Source: Micromonospora polyrhachis (GTDB taxonomy: Bacteria; Actinomycetota; Actinomycetes; Mycobacteriales; Micromonosporaceae). Taken from it: a DNA stretch of 64,000 nucleotides. A model generated the notes under the pieces. The model saw only the letters and a list, made by a program, of their open reading frames with translations, was not told the DNA's origin and did no database searches. Each line of letters opens with the position of its first letter. Position 1 is the first letter of the stretch. Below, piece after piece: positions 46,501-54,778 of this stretch. Where the stretch lies: positions 806,001 to 870,000 of the forward strand of contig NZ_JACHJW010000001.1 of assembly GCF_014203835.1 (NCBI RefSeq), written 5' to 3'. Made by a program: the position numbers and the translations under genes.

Positions 46501-47543
46501 GCATCGGTGTCGATCGCGACCAGGTTGCGGTAGCCGGCTCCGCCGAGGCGATGGTTGCCCGAGATGGGCGGGTCGTCGAGGATCACCACGACGAACGGCT
46601 CGTCCGGGGTCGGCGTCGCGCCCGGCTCGTACCGGCCCCGGTCGTCCAGGGCCTTCCCGCCGAGCAGTTTCTCCAGGTCCACCCAGGAGTCGCAGACCAG
46701 TCGTACCGCCCCGGCCGCGTCGGTCTGCTCGGCATGTTGGGCGTGCGGTAGCCATTTGACCCAGTCCCAGTACCGCAGCCGGTCGGTGCTGGCCAACACG
46801 GCGATGTGCAGTTCCTCCGGGGTGTGGAAGGTGACGAGCTGCGCCACCATCGCCCGGACCAACGCCCGGTTGACCATGTCGTCGCCGTCCAGGCTGACCC
46901 GGGCGAAGCCGCGCAGGTACACCGCCACCGGCATGTCCTCGATCACCGTGTACGCGCGGAGGAACCGACGCAACGCGCTGGCGCAGAGCGGTTCGAGGTC
47001 CTCCACCGGCTTGGTCTGTGGTGCCTGCAACGTCAGCGCCAGCCGTTGCTGGCCGAGACCGATGCGTACCTCGGCGAAGTCGGCATGGTTGGTACGCCGC
47101 TCCCACAGCCGGTCGGTGGGGACCAACGCCCAGAGCCGGGCCGGATCGGGATGGGTGAACAGCACCGAACGCCGCTGCCGGTCGACGCTGCGTCGTACCT
47201 GTTTGCGGGCCTGCCCGAGGTAGCGCAGATAGTCCCGCCGCTCGCCCTTGAGCTTGGCCTTGCGTTCCGAGCCGGCCCGCATCAGCAGGGCGAACGCCAT
47301 GATGATGGCCGACAGGCCCATCAGCCCCGAGGTCAGGTAGAGCATCACCCGGCTCTCGCCGGACTGCAGGTAGAACAGCGCCAACGCGCCGGTGCCCATC
47401 ATCATGGGCAGGTAGGTCAGCAGGTTGGTCAGCTGACTGCCGCCGGGCTCCGGCAGTCCCGGCGGCTCCTGCAGGGCGAACTCTCCCTTGTCGATCGCCG
47501 GGGCGGAGCGGCGGGGCGACCGGGTTACGGGAATCGTGCTCAT
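43530..47543 (-). CDS. eccC: Type VII secretion motor ATPase EccC (fused EccCa/EccCb form)
   Basis: This 1337-residue protein has two membrane segments (about 40-90) and three FtsK/SpoIIIE ATPase domains. Walker A motifs are GATGSGKS (K489), GAPRSGKST (K837) and GDTETGKT (K1132). The first domain has a full Walker B (LVVIVDEFGELL). The second and third have weaker acidic pairs (VFLVIDGW, LFVLMDDYD), as in other EccC proteins, where the later domains mainly bind nucleotide and substrate. It powers substrate export and recognises WXG100 dimers. It overlaps mycP and eccD by 4 bases each. Confidence 0.97.
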   Translation of the reverse strand: MSTIPVTRSPRRSAPAIDKGEFALQEPPGLPEPGGSQLTNLLTYLPMMMGTGALALFYLQSGESRVMLYLTSGLMGLSAIIMAFALLMRAGSERKAKLKGERRDYLRYLGQARKQVRRSVDRQRRSVLFTHPDPARLWALVPTDRLWERRTNHADFAEVRIGLGQQRLALTLQAPQTKPVEDLEPLCASALRRFLRAYTVIEDMPVAVYLRGFARVSLDGDDMVNRALVRAMVAQLVTFHTPEELHIAVLASTDRLRYWDWVKWLPHAQHAEQTDAAGAVRLVCDSWVDLEKLLGGKALDDRGRYEPGATPTPDEPFVVVILDDPPISGNHRLGGAGYRNLVAIDTDATLPWDGAATTLRLRIGEGHIDKVDMTRSGDEKITPIGRADAMSLVRVRALARQVAPYRVGGSGAVTDAAAVTADLPALLGIADLRAMDPQVLWQARTAWDHLRVPIGITDRGQTVELDLKESAQGGMGPHGILIGATGSGKSELIRTLVLSLALAHSSEKLNMVLVDFKGGATFLGLDGLPHVSALITNLVDELPLVDRMQDALQGELVRRQELLRKHSHTSVLEYERARAAGAELDPLPTLVVIVDEFGELLSVKSEFTDLFMMIGRLGRSLGVHLLLASQRFEEGRVHTLETHLSYRMGLKMFSAMESRSVIGVSDAYDKPLMPGSGYLRTDTTTLVKFRGAYVSGPCPVRGKRVAQPVSNSQVVNFESGFVVPTRPIEPPPRDPAMTEETPSTETTLAVIVDRLRDAGPPAHRVWLPPLAEPARLDEMLPPLALDPQRGYGAPYGGLRVPVGLVDRPFEQRRDPLLADLEGAKGHAAVVGAPRSGKSTLLRTLVAGLALSHTPREVQCYILDFGGGAMAALAGLPHVGGVANRRDRERVTRTVAEVYDILDQREEFFGRHDVESMAAYRRARAAGQYADDPFGDVFLVIDGWFTLHQEFEGLEPTIQEIATRGLSYGVHLVISAGRWSEIRPWLRDVLQTRFELRLGDSMESEIDFRKAKTVPEAPGRGLTVDKFHFLSAVPAIGAMSAGDDDGAEAEPAGEAAAALAALVEAVRSGWSEPPAPAVRLLPKVLDRQALPSTPADGELRVALGLDDQRLQPVWHDFGTNPHLMVFGDTETGKTNLLRHLAQAIVERFPAQEAQVLVADPRRNLATAFAANQTVGYALNGKALREVLARGVPLLKSRVPGPDIAPDRLSTRDWWSGPRLFVLMDDYDMVSGMMDYPAETLVDLLAHGAEIGLHVIVARSTAGAARGMTDPLLRRLWDLGSSAVLFSCPRDESGFLGQVKPLTLPAGRAQLVRRRADPIQFQTPLVADPTGDDPREATR

Positions 47544-48829
47544 CCGGTGCTCCCTCGTCCGTTCCGGTCCGGGTCGGAGGTGCCCGGGTACCGGTTCTCC
47601 CGGTGCGGAACCCGCCCCGAACCGGGGTCCGGTGCCGCCTCGGCACCGGGCTCGCCGACGCTGCGCCAGCTCCGACGGATGCCGTGCGGCACCAGGTAGG
47701 CCACCAACCCGAGCAGGGCGGCTACGACCACAGCGGCCAGGGTGAACTCGATCGCGGTGTCGCGGTCGCTGGTCGGCTCCGCCGCAGTCCGCGCGACCGG
47801 CCCCAGCGTGGGCTGGTCGACCGGGGTGGAGTGGTGGCCGTGTTCCTCCGGCAGGATCGCGGTGACCGCCTGGTACGGGTTCACCACCCCCCAGCCGAGC
47901 TGCGGATTCGGCAGCGTCGTGCCCGGGTGGTCGGCCGTCAGCTCCAGCCTCCGCTTCACCTGCGCCGCGGTGAGCTTCGGATGGTAGGCCCGGACCAACG
48001 CGGCGGTGGCGGTCACGAACGGCGTCGCGTAGCTGGTGCCGCTGTCGACCAGGTGCCCGGCACCGGCCCGGCTCAGACTCACCACGTCCACCCCCGGGGC
48101 CACCAGGTCCAGGTAGGTGCCCACCTCGGAGAATTCGCTACGCCGACCATCCGGGCCGACCGACCCGACCGCAACGACCTGCGGGTACGCCGCCGGATAG
48201 GCGACCGGGTTGCCCTGCTGGGCCTCGTTCGCCACCGCCGCGACCAGCAGCACGTCCCGCTGCGCGGCGTACTCCACGGCCCGTCGTAACTCCTCGTTGG
48301 GAAAGAAGGAACTGGCCGAGACGTTGATGACGGAGGCGTTCGCGTCGACGGCCGCCCGGATCGACCGGGCCAGGGTCGACGCGGTGCCGTCGCTGGGGCC
48401 GTTGGCCTGCCGGACGGGCAGGATCGTCACGCCCGGTGCCAGCCCCACCATGCCGGTACCGGCGGCCGGCTGGGCGGCGATGATGCCGGCGACGAAAGTG
48501 CCGTGACCGTAGCAGTCGTCGTCGGCGCGACCCATCCGGTTGACGACGTCACTGCCCTTGCGCACCCGCCCCGCGAGCTGCGGCACCGCCCCGTCCACCC
48601 CGGTGTCGATGACCGCCACCAGCACGCCCTCGCCCCGGGTCAGCGGCCACACCCGCTGCGGTGTCAACCGCTGGTGCGTCCAGGGCACCTCCGGCAGCAG
48701 CTTCTCCGACGGCGATGTGCAGCGCATCGTCGGAGCGGCGCTCGCTGGCGCGGCGGCGACCGGCACCGACGTGGTCAGCAGCGTCACCCCGGCGAGCAGA
48801 TGCGCGAGCATCCGAACCCGCTGCCGCAT
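47540..48829 (-). CDS. mycP: Mycosin, membrane-anchored subtilisin-like protease of the ESX system
   Basis: This 429-residue protein has a signal peptide (about 1-32) and a subtilase domain with D75 (VAVIDTGVDG), H109 (CYGHGTFVAG) and S266 (DSGTSYATPF), plus oxyanion Asn201. A C-terminal membrane segment (about 365-388) precedes a basic, Pro/Gly-rich cytosolic tail. This matches MycP mycosins, which stabilise the ESX membrane complex and cleave substrates outside the cytosol. GGGAGG stands 5 bases before the ATG. It is the first gene of the unidirectional locus. Confidence 0.97.
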   Translation of the reverse strand: MRQRVRMLAHLLAGVTLLTTSVPVAAAPASAAPTMRCTSPSEKLLPEVPWTHQRLTPQRVWPLTRGEGVLVAVIDTGVDGAVPQLAGRVRKGSDVVNRMGRADDDCYGHGTFVAGIIAAQPAAGTGMVGLAPGVTILPVRQANGPSDGTASTLARSIRAAVDANASVINVSASSFFPNEELRRAVEYAAQRDVLLVAAVANEAQQGNPVAYPAAYPQVVAVGSVGPDGRRSEFSEVGTYLDLVAPGVDVVSLSRAGAGHLVDSGTSYATPFVTATAALVRAYHPKLTAAQVKRRLELTADHPGTTLPNPQLGWGVVNPYQAVTAILPEEHGHHSTPVDQPTLGPVARTAAEPTSDRDTAIEFTLAAVVVAALLGLVAYLVPHGIRRSWRSVGEPGAEAAPDPGSGRVPHRENRYPGTSDPDRNGRGSTG

Positions 48830-48846
48830 CCGTGCCTCCCACCGGC

Positions 48847-48876
48847 GTCACCGCCACGACCTCTCGTCGCGGTGAC
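48847..48876. promoter_or_regulatory. 30-base inverted repeat in the mycP leader
   Basis: The arms GTCACCGC (48847-48854) and GCGGTGAC (48869-48876) are perfectly complementary. Inside them ACGA/TCGT also pair, giving a 12-pair stem with one C/C mismatch and a 4-base loop. The element ends 17 bases before the mycP ATG and overlaps no gene. It could be an operator (for example for the adjacent LuxR-type regulator) or an RNA hairpin acting on the whole ESX operon. Confidence 0.6.
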
Positions 48877-48966
48877 TACGGCCCGGTCGACCGGATGGTT
48901 CATCACGATCGGTGGAGATTCTCGATGCCGGTCGAGGGGGCGATCCGCGCGAGGGGCGGGTGATCC

Positions 48967-51756
48967 TCACGACGTGGTCAACGCGCGGACCAGTTCGACC
49001 CGGGACCGGATGCGGAACCGGCGGTAGATCTGGGTGAGGGAACCCTCCACCGTGGTCACTCCGATGGCCAGGCTCTGCGCGATCTCCCGGTTGGTGGCCC
49101 CCTGTACGACCAGCGCCGCGATCCGCTCCTCCATCGGGGTGAGCTGGTTACCGACCCGCCCTCCGGGGGCGAGCCGGGCGAGTTCGGCCTCGATCCGGTC
49201 CCGCCAGACCGTCGCGCCGGCCGCCGCGCACCGCCGGACCGCCTCGTCGAGCAGGGTACGCGCCGCCGCCCGCCGCCGCTGCCGGCGCGCGACGTTGGCC
49301 CAGACGGTCAGCGTACGGGCGAGTTCGATCGGGGTGTCCAACGCCCGGTACGCCTCGGCCGCCCGGCTGAGCAGGTCGATGGCGTCGTCAGCGCGCCCTT
49401 CGGCGAAGGCGAACACCGCCTCGGCCCGCTGACTGGCGGCGACGGCGAAGGTGGACGTTCCCGCGCAGCCGTCGCCGCGGGTCCCGGCGACCCGGTCGGG
49501 TGTCCCGGTGAGGTCGCGTAGCTCGGTGAGCAGGTGGCGTGCCCGCTCCCGATCGCCCGTGCCGACCAGCACCTCCACGAGATCGGCCAGCAACACCGTG
49601 GTCTGGTTGCCGGGCGCGAAGTTGGCGGCGTACTCCCGGGCCTGGTCGAGCATGGCCAGGGCACCGGCGTCGTCCCCGGTGAGATGTCGCCAGACTCCGA
49701 GGAAGTGGCAGAACTGGACGAGCTTCTCGGGGTCGCCGATCCGTTCCGTCTCCGCTACCACCCGCTCGGCCAACTCGATGGCCCGAGCCAGGCTGCCGGT
49801 GACCGCCTCCGCCTCGGCCGAAGCCCACCGCACCAGATTGCCGTACGCCGGCTCGACGTCGATCGCCAACTGCTGGAACCGGGACACCGTGGTCAGCGCC
49901 GACGCGCACCGCCCCCGTCGCCAGTCGACCCGGGCCAGCAGATGCAGTACCCACTCCAGCCCGCCGAAGACACCCGCCTCCTCGGCCCGGCGTACGGCTG
50001 AGCGCAGCAGCTCGTGCGCCTCGTCGTACCGGTCGTCGTCGAAGTGCGTCCGAGCCAGGTCGTAGCAGATCAGGTGGGCTGCCTCCCCCAGGTCATGCCG
50101 CTGCGCCAGCAGCCGGGTCACCCGGGCCAACTCCGCGTCGCAGGGCTGGCCCAGCCGCGTCTTGACGATCAGCAGCACGTGCAGCGCCCACGCCTCGGTC
50201 GGGCCGTCCCCCACCACGGCCGCCGCCTCGGCCGCCCACCGCGCATCGGCCAGGGCCGGCTCGGCACGTAGGGCGGCGGCATGATGGATCGCGCAGTAGA
50301 GGCGTACCCGGGGTTCCAGGTCCGCCTCGCCCTCGGCGGCGGCGCGGGCCGCCGTCACCTGCTGGCCCATCCCCCCGATCGCGTTCCCGCTGGCCTCGAA
50401 GACGGCCAGCCAGGCACGTGCCCGCAGCCGGCGCGGCACCTCGGCGGCGAGTACCTGCTCGGCCACCTCGCGCGCCTCGCTGAGCAGCCCCGCCTGGTGG
50501 GCGTAGCGAGCCTCGGCGAGCTTGCGCTCGGCCCACCCGACCTGGTCGGCGGTGGGCGTACGAAGGGCGGCCAGGCCGATCAACTCCCGGGCGGCGCCGG
50601 TGGCCCCGCGCCGGCTGGCCAGGTCCGCGGCGGTGGTCAACGCGGCCGCCACGGTCTCGTCCTCCAGGCCGGTCGCCAGGGCCAGGTGTCGGGCCCGCTC
50701 GATCGGGTCGGTGGTGACCTCTACGAGTCGGGCGTGTAGCGACATCCGGACGATGATCGGGGCCTCGGCGTACACTGCGGCCCGCAGCAACGGATGTCCG
50801 AACGAGACGGTGCCACTGGCGTCCAGGTCGCAGATGCCCGCCTCGGAGGCGTCGGTCAGATCGGTCACCGCCGAGTCGCAGCCGGCCCGGGTGAGCAGCG
50901 CCAGAGTGGGACGGTACGCGGTGGCGGCTAGCCGGACGGTGTCGCGGGCGCGGGGCGAGAGCGTGGCCAGGCGTTGCCGCATCAGGGTGTCGAGGTGTAC
51001 GGGCACCGGCAGCGGCGCGCCCGGAACGGGTCGCACTCCGCCGCGTCGTACCGCATCGGCGATCTCCAGCGCGAAGAGCGGGTTTCCGGCGGAGAGTGCC
51101 CAGATCTGCTGGGCGATCGGGCGGCTGACGAGCCCGCCGGCCCGGGCGGCGATCACCGGAACGAGTACCTCCGCGGGCAGCGGCCCGACCGCCAGCGTGG
51201 CCGCGCCGGAGGGGACTACCTGAGCGGCCGGGGGTCGCCGGTCCGATGTGTCGGACCGCTGCGCGGCAAGGACCGTCATCCGGCCGGGTGGCAGTCGTCG
51301 GGCGGCGAAGCTGAGCACCTCCGCGCTGGCCGGGTCGACCCACTGGAGATCGTCCAGCACCAGGGTGATCGGCACCGCCGACGTGATCGTCCGCAGTAGG
51401 TCGAGGATGCCGAGGCAGACGGCCAGCGGGTCCACCTCGCCGCCGCCGGGGTCGCGGCGACGGAGGGCAAGTTCGACGATCCGTAGGGTCGCCGGGGGCA
51501 GTCGGTCGAAGTGTTCGCCGGGTACGGCACCGAAGAGGTCGATCAGGGTCACGAAGGGCATCCGGGCGTCCGCCTCGGCCGGACTGGCCACCAGCACCAA
51601 GCCCGGCCGCTGCGTGACCGTACCGGCCAACACGGCGAGCACGGTGGACTTGCCCACGCCGGCACCACCGACGAGGACGACGCTTCGGCCGTCCGCCCAG
51701 TGTTGCAGCGCCTGGTCAACCAGATCCTGGCGGCCGGCCAAGAAGCCCGGAGTCAC
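48967..51756 (-). CDS. Large ATP-binding LuxR-family (LAL) transcription regulator
   Basis: This 929-residue protein starts at GTG (51754-51756). It has a STAND/AAA-type ATPase domain with Walker A GGAGVGKST (30-38) and Walker B TLVLDDLQW, a long helical TPR-like middle (about 350-850), and a C-terminal LuxR helix-turn-helix (about 865-925: LTPMEERIAALVVQGATNRE). Length is usual for LAL regulators, which activate neighbouring operons on a small-molecule or nucleotide cue. It lies 137 bases upstream of mycP and in the same direction, so control of the ESX locus is a natural guess. Confidence 0.93.
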   Translation of the reverse strand: MTPGFLAGRQDLVDQALQHWADGRSVVLVGGAGVGKSTVLAVLAGTVTQRPGLVLVASPAEADARMPFVTLIDLFGAVPGEHFDRLPPATLRIVELALRRRDPGGGEVDPLAVCLGILDLLRTITSAVPITLVLDDLQWVDPASAEVLSFAARRLPPGRMTVLAAQRSDTSDRRPPAAQVVPSGAATLAVGPLPAEVLVPVIAARAGGLVSRPIAQQIWALSAGNPLFALEIADAVRRGGVRPVPGAPLPVPVHLDTLMRQRLATLSPRARDTVRLAATAYRPTLALLTRAGCDSAVTDLTDASEAGICDLDASGTVSFGHPLLRAAVYAEAPIIVRMSLHARLVEVTTDPIERARHLALATGLEDETVAAALTTAADLASRRGATGAARELIGLAALRTPTADQVGWAERKLAEARYAHQAGLLSEAREVAEQVLAAEVPRRLRARAWLAVFEASGNAIGGMGQQVTAARAAAEGEADLEPRVRLYCAIHHAAALRAEPALADARWAAEAAAVVGDGPTEAWALHVLLIVKTRLGQPCDAELARVTRLLAQRHDLGEAAHLICYDLARTHFDDDRYDEAHELLRSAVRRAEEAGVFGGLEWVLHLLARVDWRRGRCASALTTVSRFQQLAIDVEPAYGNLVRWASAEAEAVTGSLARAIELAERVVAETERIGDPEKLVQFCHFLGVWRHLTGDDAGALAMLDQAREYAANFAPGNQTTVLLADLVEVLVGTGDRERARHLLTELRDLTGTPDRVAGTRGDGCAGTSTFAVAASQRAEAVFAFAEGRADDAIDLLSRAAEAYRALDTPIELARTLTVWANVARRQRRRAAARTLLDEAVRRCAAAGATVWRDRIEAELARLAPGGRVGNQLTPMEERIAALVVQGATNREIAQSLAIGVTTVEGSLTQIYRRFRIRSRVELVRALTTS

Positions 51757-51767
51757 GACGTCAACAT

Positions 51768-51796
51768 TCTCAAAGTGATCAACTCGGATCGGTCAA
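51768..51796 (-). promoter_or_regulatory. Possible promoter of the LAL regulator gene
   Basis: On the minus strand, TTGACC (51796-51791) stands 17 bases before TTGAGA (51773-51768). The start of transcription would fall only about 5 bases before the GTG, implying a near-leaderless mRNA. This fits the weak Shine-Dalgarno. The -10 match is poor. Confidence 0.3.
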
Positions 51797-51845
51797 CGTA
51801 TGCACCGGAACATAGGCGCCAGCGATGAGGAGCCGGTGAACGATG

Positions 51846-51889
51846 GGCGACCCGCCGGGGTACGGGGACGAAACCCACGGCGGGTCGCC
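51846..51889 (-). terminator. Strong terminator hairpin of the ABC importer operon
   Basis: Perfect 12-base arms, GGCGACCCGCCG (51846-51857) and CGGCGGGTCGCC (51878-51889), enclose a 20-base loop that can itself pair GGGT with ACCC. It begins 7 bases after the ATPase gene's stop. It lacks a U-tract, as is common in actinobacteria. Confidence 0.85.
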
Positions 51890-51896
51890 GTGGCGG

Positions 51897-53027
51897 TCAC
51901 TCCCGGGTGAGCAGGTAGGCCCGCTCCGGGTCGAAGGCCAGGTCGACGTTGGTCCCCTCGGACAACGCGTCCTGCGGGTCCCGACCGGCCTCGGTCACCG
52001 TGATGGTGCCGCCGGTCGTCTCCACCTCGTAGTCGATGGACGGCCCGTGGAACGTCGAGCGCAAGACGACACCGATACCGTTGCCACCATCGGTGACCGG
52101 GGTCAACGCGGCGGTCTCCGGCCGCACCATCAGGTAGGCACCGACCGAGCCGGCCGCCACCTTCGGGTGGGTGGGTACGGTCATCTGCCGACCGAGCACG
52201 CTCACCGTGGCCCGGCCATCGGTGATGTTCTCCGGCACCGCCTCGATGAAGTTGGCCCGACCGATGAAGTCGGCGACGAAGACACTGGCTGGCCGGGCGT
52301 AGATCTCTCCCGGGGTGGCCACCTGCTCGACCTTGCCCTTGTTCATCACCACGATCCGGTCGGACATGCTCATCGCCTCGTCCTGGTCGTGGGTGACGTA
52401 GATGCTGGTGATGCCGAACATCTTCTGGATGCGGCGGATCTCGGCCCGCATCGCGTCACGCAGCTTCGCGTCGAGGTTGGACAGCGGCTCGTCGAAGAGC
52501 AGCACCTTCGGCTGCACCACCAGGGCACGGGCCAGCGCGACCCGCTGCTGCTGGCCGCCGGAGAGTTCGTGTGGGCTGCGCTCTTCGAGGCCGACCAGGT
52601 TCATGCTGGTCAGCGCCATGCGCATGCTGGTGGCGATCTCCTCCTTCGTACGCTTCTGGAGGCGCAGCCCGTACGAGATGTTCTCCGCCACGGTCATGTG
52701 CGGGAACAACGCGTAGCTCTGGAACACCATCGCCATCGGTCGCCGCTGCGGCGGGATGTCGTCGATGACCTTGTCATCGAGCAGGATCCGGCCGCCGGTG
52801 GCGTCCTCGAACCCGGCCACCATCCGCAGGGTCGTGGTCTTGCCACAACCGGAGGGGCCGAGCAGGGTGATGAACTCCCCCGGTTTGACGTCGAGCGTGA
52901 CGGCGTCGACCGCGGTCACCGTACCGGAACGGCTGGTGAACTGCTTGGTGAGCGCGTCGAGCTGCAGGTGCCCGGTGCTGGCCTCGGCCGACACGGCGGG
53001 AAGGGGCACGGCAGGCGCGGCGGTCAT
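51897..53027 (-). CDS. ABC importer ATPase, ferric-iron/PotA type
   Basis: This 376-residue protein has Walker A GPSGCGKTT (K63), Q-loop VFQSYALFPH, signature LSGGQQQRVALARAL (from residue 155), Walker B VLLFDEPLSNLD (D179, E180) and switch His in YVTHDQDEAM. A C-terminal TOBE-like domain (about 290-375) is typical of iron, polyamine and phosphonate importers. It couples ATP hydrolysis to the fused permease encoded just upstream; the two genes overlap by 4 bases. Confidence 0.95.
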   Translation of the reverse strand: MTAAPAVPLPAVSAEASTGHLQLDALTKQFTSRSGTVTAVDAVTLDVKPGEFITLLGPSGCGKTTTLRMVAGFEDATGGRILLDDKVIDDIPPQRRPMAMVFQSYALFPHMTVAENISYGLRLQKRTKEEIATSMRMALTSMNLVGLEERSPHELSGGQQQRVALARALVVQPKVLLFDEPLSNLDAKLRDAMRAEIRRIQKMFGITSIYVTHDQDEAMSMSDRIVVMNKGKVEQVATPGEIYARPASVFVADFIGRANFIEAVPENITDGRATVSVLGRQMTVPTHPKVAAGSVGAYLMVRPETAALTPVTDGGNGIGVVLRSTFHGPSIDYEVETTGGTITVTEAGRDPQDALSEGTNVDLAFDPERAYLLTRE

Positions 53028-54778
53028 CGTTTCTGCCTTTCAGACTTGGCGGTGCGTTGCAGGGTGGCGCCCCCGCCGACGATCAGGTGGATCAGCCCGA
53101 AGGCAGCCAACACGAGTGCGGTCAGCACGGTGCAGTAGGCGAACGCCACCCCGTACCGGCCGGTGCTGGCGGCGCTGAGCACCTGCGATGTGATGATCTT
53201 CGTTTCGGGGGTGACCAGCAGGACGATGGTCGACACCGACGTCATACTTCGGGCGAAGCTGTAGCTGAGACCGGCGAGCAGGGCCGGCCGGATCAGCGGC
53301 AGGGTCACCCAGCGGAACGTCTGCATCGGGCTGGCCCCGAGGTCCGTCGACGCCTGCTCGATGTACGGGTGCATCTGGGAAAGCGCCCCGACCGCGATGC
53401 GTTGGCCGGCCGGTACGCTCCGAACGACGTACGCCAGGATGATGGCCACCGCGCCGCCGGCGATCGCACTGCCGCCGACCAGGCTGGGGAAGGCCACGAA
53501 GTCACCGACCCAGCGGTCCGGCCGGTAGGCCAGCACGAACCCGATACCCAGCACCGTACCGGGCACCGCGACGCCGAGGGTGCCGCCGAGGTCGAGCAGC
53601 CAGGCGGTGTAGCGCAGGTGGCGCACCACCAGCCAGGCGATGACCAGGCCGACGATGGCCGCGATCGGAGTGGCGATGATGGCGAAGGTCAGCGTGTCGA
53701 GCACCGCCTCGAGCCCCACCCCGAGGATGACCTCTTCGAGGTACTGCAGGGTGAACGTGTTGTCGACGCCGAAGACCTTGGTCACCGAGCCGATGATCAC
53801 CGTGCCGTAGAGGCTGACGATGATCAGGGCGGCGAAGACCGCCAGGCCGTAGATCGGCCACCGGCTCCAGCCGGTGATCAGGTGGACGCTGCCGGACGGA
53901 CGGCCGGTGATGGTGGTACGCACCTTGCGGTTGAGCCACCACCGCTGGGCGAAGTACATCGCCAGCGACGGCACCAGCAGGATCACACAGTAGACCGCGG
54001 CGCTGGTGGTGTCGTACTCGCCGGTCACCGCCAGGTAGGCGCGGCTGGCCAGCACCGTGTAGTCGCCACCGAGCACCAGCGGGTTGGCCAGGTCGGCGAT
54101 CGCCTCGACGAAGAGCAGCAGGAACGGGGCGACCAGGCCCGGTGCCAGCAGCGGCAGGATCACCCTGCGCATGATCTGCCAGCGGCTGGCACCCATGTTC
54201 ATCGCCGCTTCTTCCAGCGCCGGGTCCAACGCCCGCATCATGCCGAGCAGACCCTGGTAGGCGACCGGGAACAGCGACAGCGACAGCACGAACACCAGGC
54301 CGTCGAGGCCGTAGATGTCGTACTCGAGGCCGAAGAGACCGTTGCTGATGACGCCGCGCCGGCCGTACAGCACGACGGTGGCGGTGGCCACCGCGAACGG
54401 CGGGCTGACGATCGGCATCATGGCGATGATGTGCAGGATCTTCTTTCCCGGTACGTCCAGACGGGCCTGGACGAACGCGAAGAGGAAGCCCAGCGCGGTG
54501 CCGAAGAGGCCGACGAGCAGGCCGAGCACCAGCGTGTTACGCAGAATGCCAAGGTCGACGGAGGAGGTGAAGAACTCCGCGTAGCGGGGCAGCGCGTCCG
54601 GCCCGAAGGCCGTTGCGAGCACCGCGACCAGCGGGACGATCGCGCCGATCGCCACCAGCACGACGCTGATGGCGATCAGGACACGGATGCCCACGTCGCG
54701 GTGCCGACGCCGCCGCCGCCGCGGAGGGGTCACCTCAGGTACGGTGACCACCTCGCGGTCGGACAGCAGAGTGGTCAT
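53024..54778 (-). CDS. ABC importer permease, fused double-domain (FbpB type)
   Basis: This 584-residue protein has about 12 membrane segments in two BPD_transp_1 halves. Both halves carry an EAA loop: EEAAMNMGASRWQIMRRVILP and then EQASTDLGASPMQTFRWVTLP. One fused subunit replaces a permease dimer, as in FbpB, AfuB and related ferric-iron or phosphonate importers. It overlaps both neighbours by 4 bases. Confidence 0.94.
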   Translation of the reverse strand: MTTLLSDREVVTVPEVTPPRRRRRRHRDVGIRVLIAISVVLVAIGAIVPLVAVLATAFGPDALPRYAEFFTSSVDLGILRNTLVLGLLVGLFGTALGFLFAFVQARLDVPGKKILHIIAMMPIVSPPFAVATATVVLYGRRGVISNGLFGLEYDIYGLDGLVFVLSLSLFPVAYQGLLGMMRALDPALEEAAMNMGASRWQIMRRVILPLLAPGLVAPFLLLFVEAIADLANPLVLGGDYTVLASRAYLAVTGEYDTTSAAVYCVILLVPSLAMYFAQRWWLNRKVRTTITGRPSGSVHLITGWSRWPIYGLAVFAALIIVSLYGTVIIGSVTKVFGVDNTFTLQYLEEVILGVGLEAVLDTLTFAIIATPIAAIVGLVIAWLVVRHLRYTAWLLDLGGTLGVAVPGTVLGIGFVLAYRPDRWVGDFVAFPSLVGGSAIAGGAVAIILAYVVRSVPAGQRIAVGALSQMHPYIEQASTDLGASPMQTFRWVTLPLIRPALLAGLSYSFARSMTSVSTIVLLVTPETKIITSQVLSAASTGRYGVAFAYCTVLTALVLAAFGLIHLIVGGGATLQRTAKSERQKR

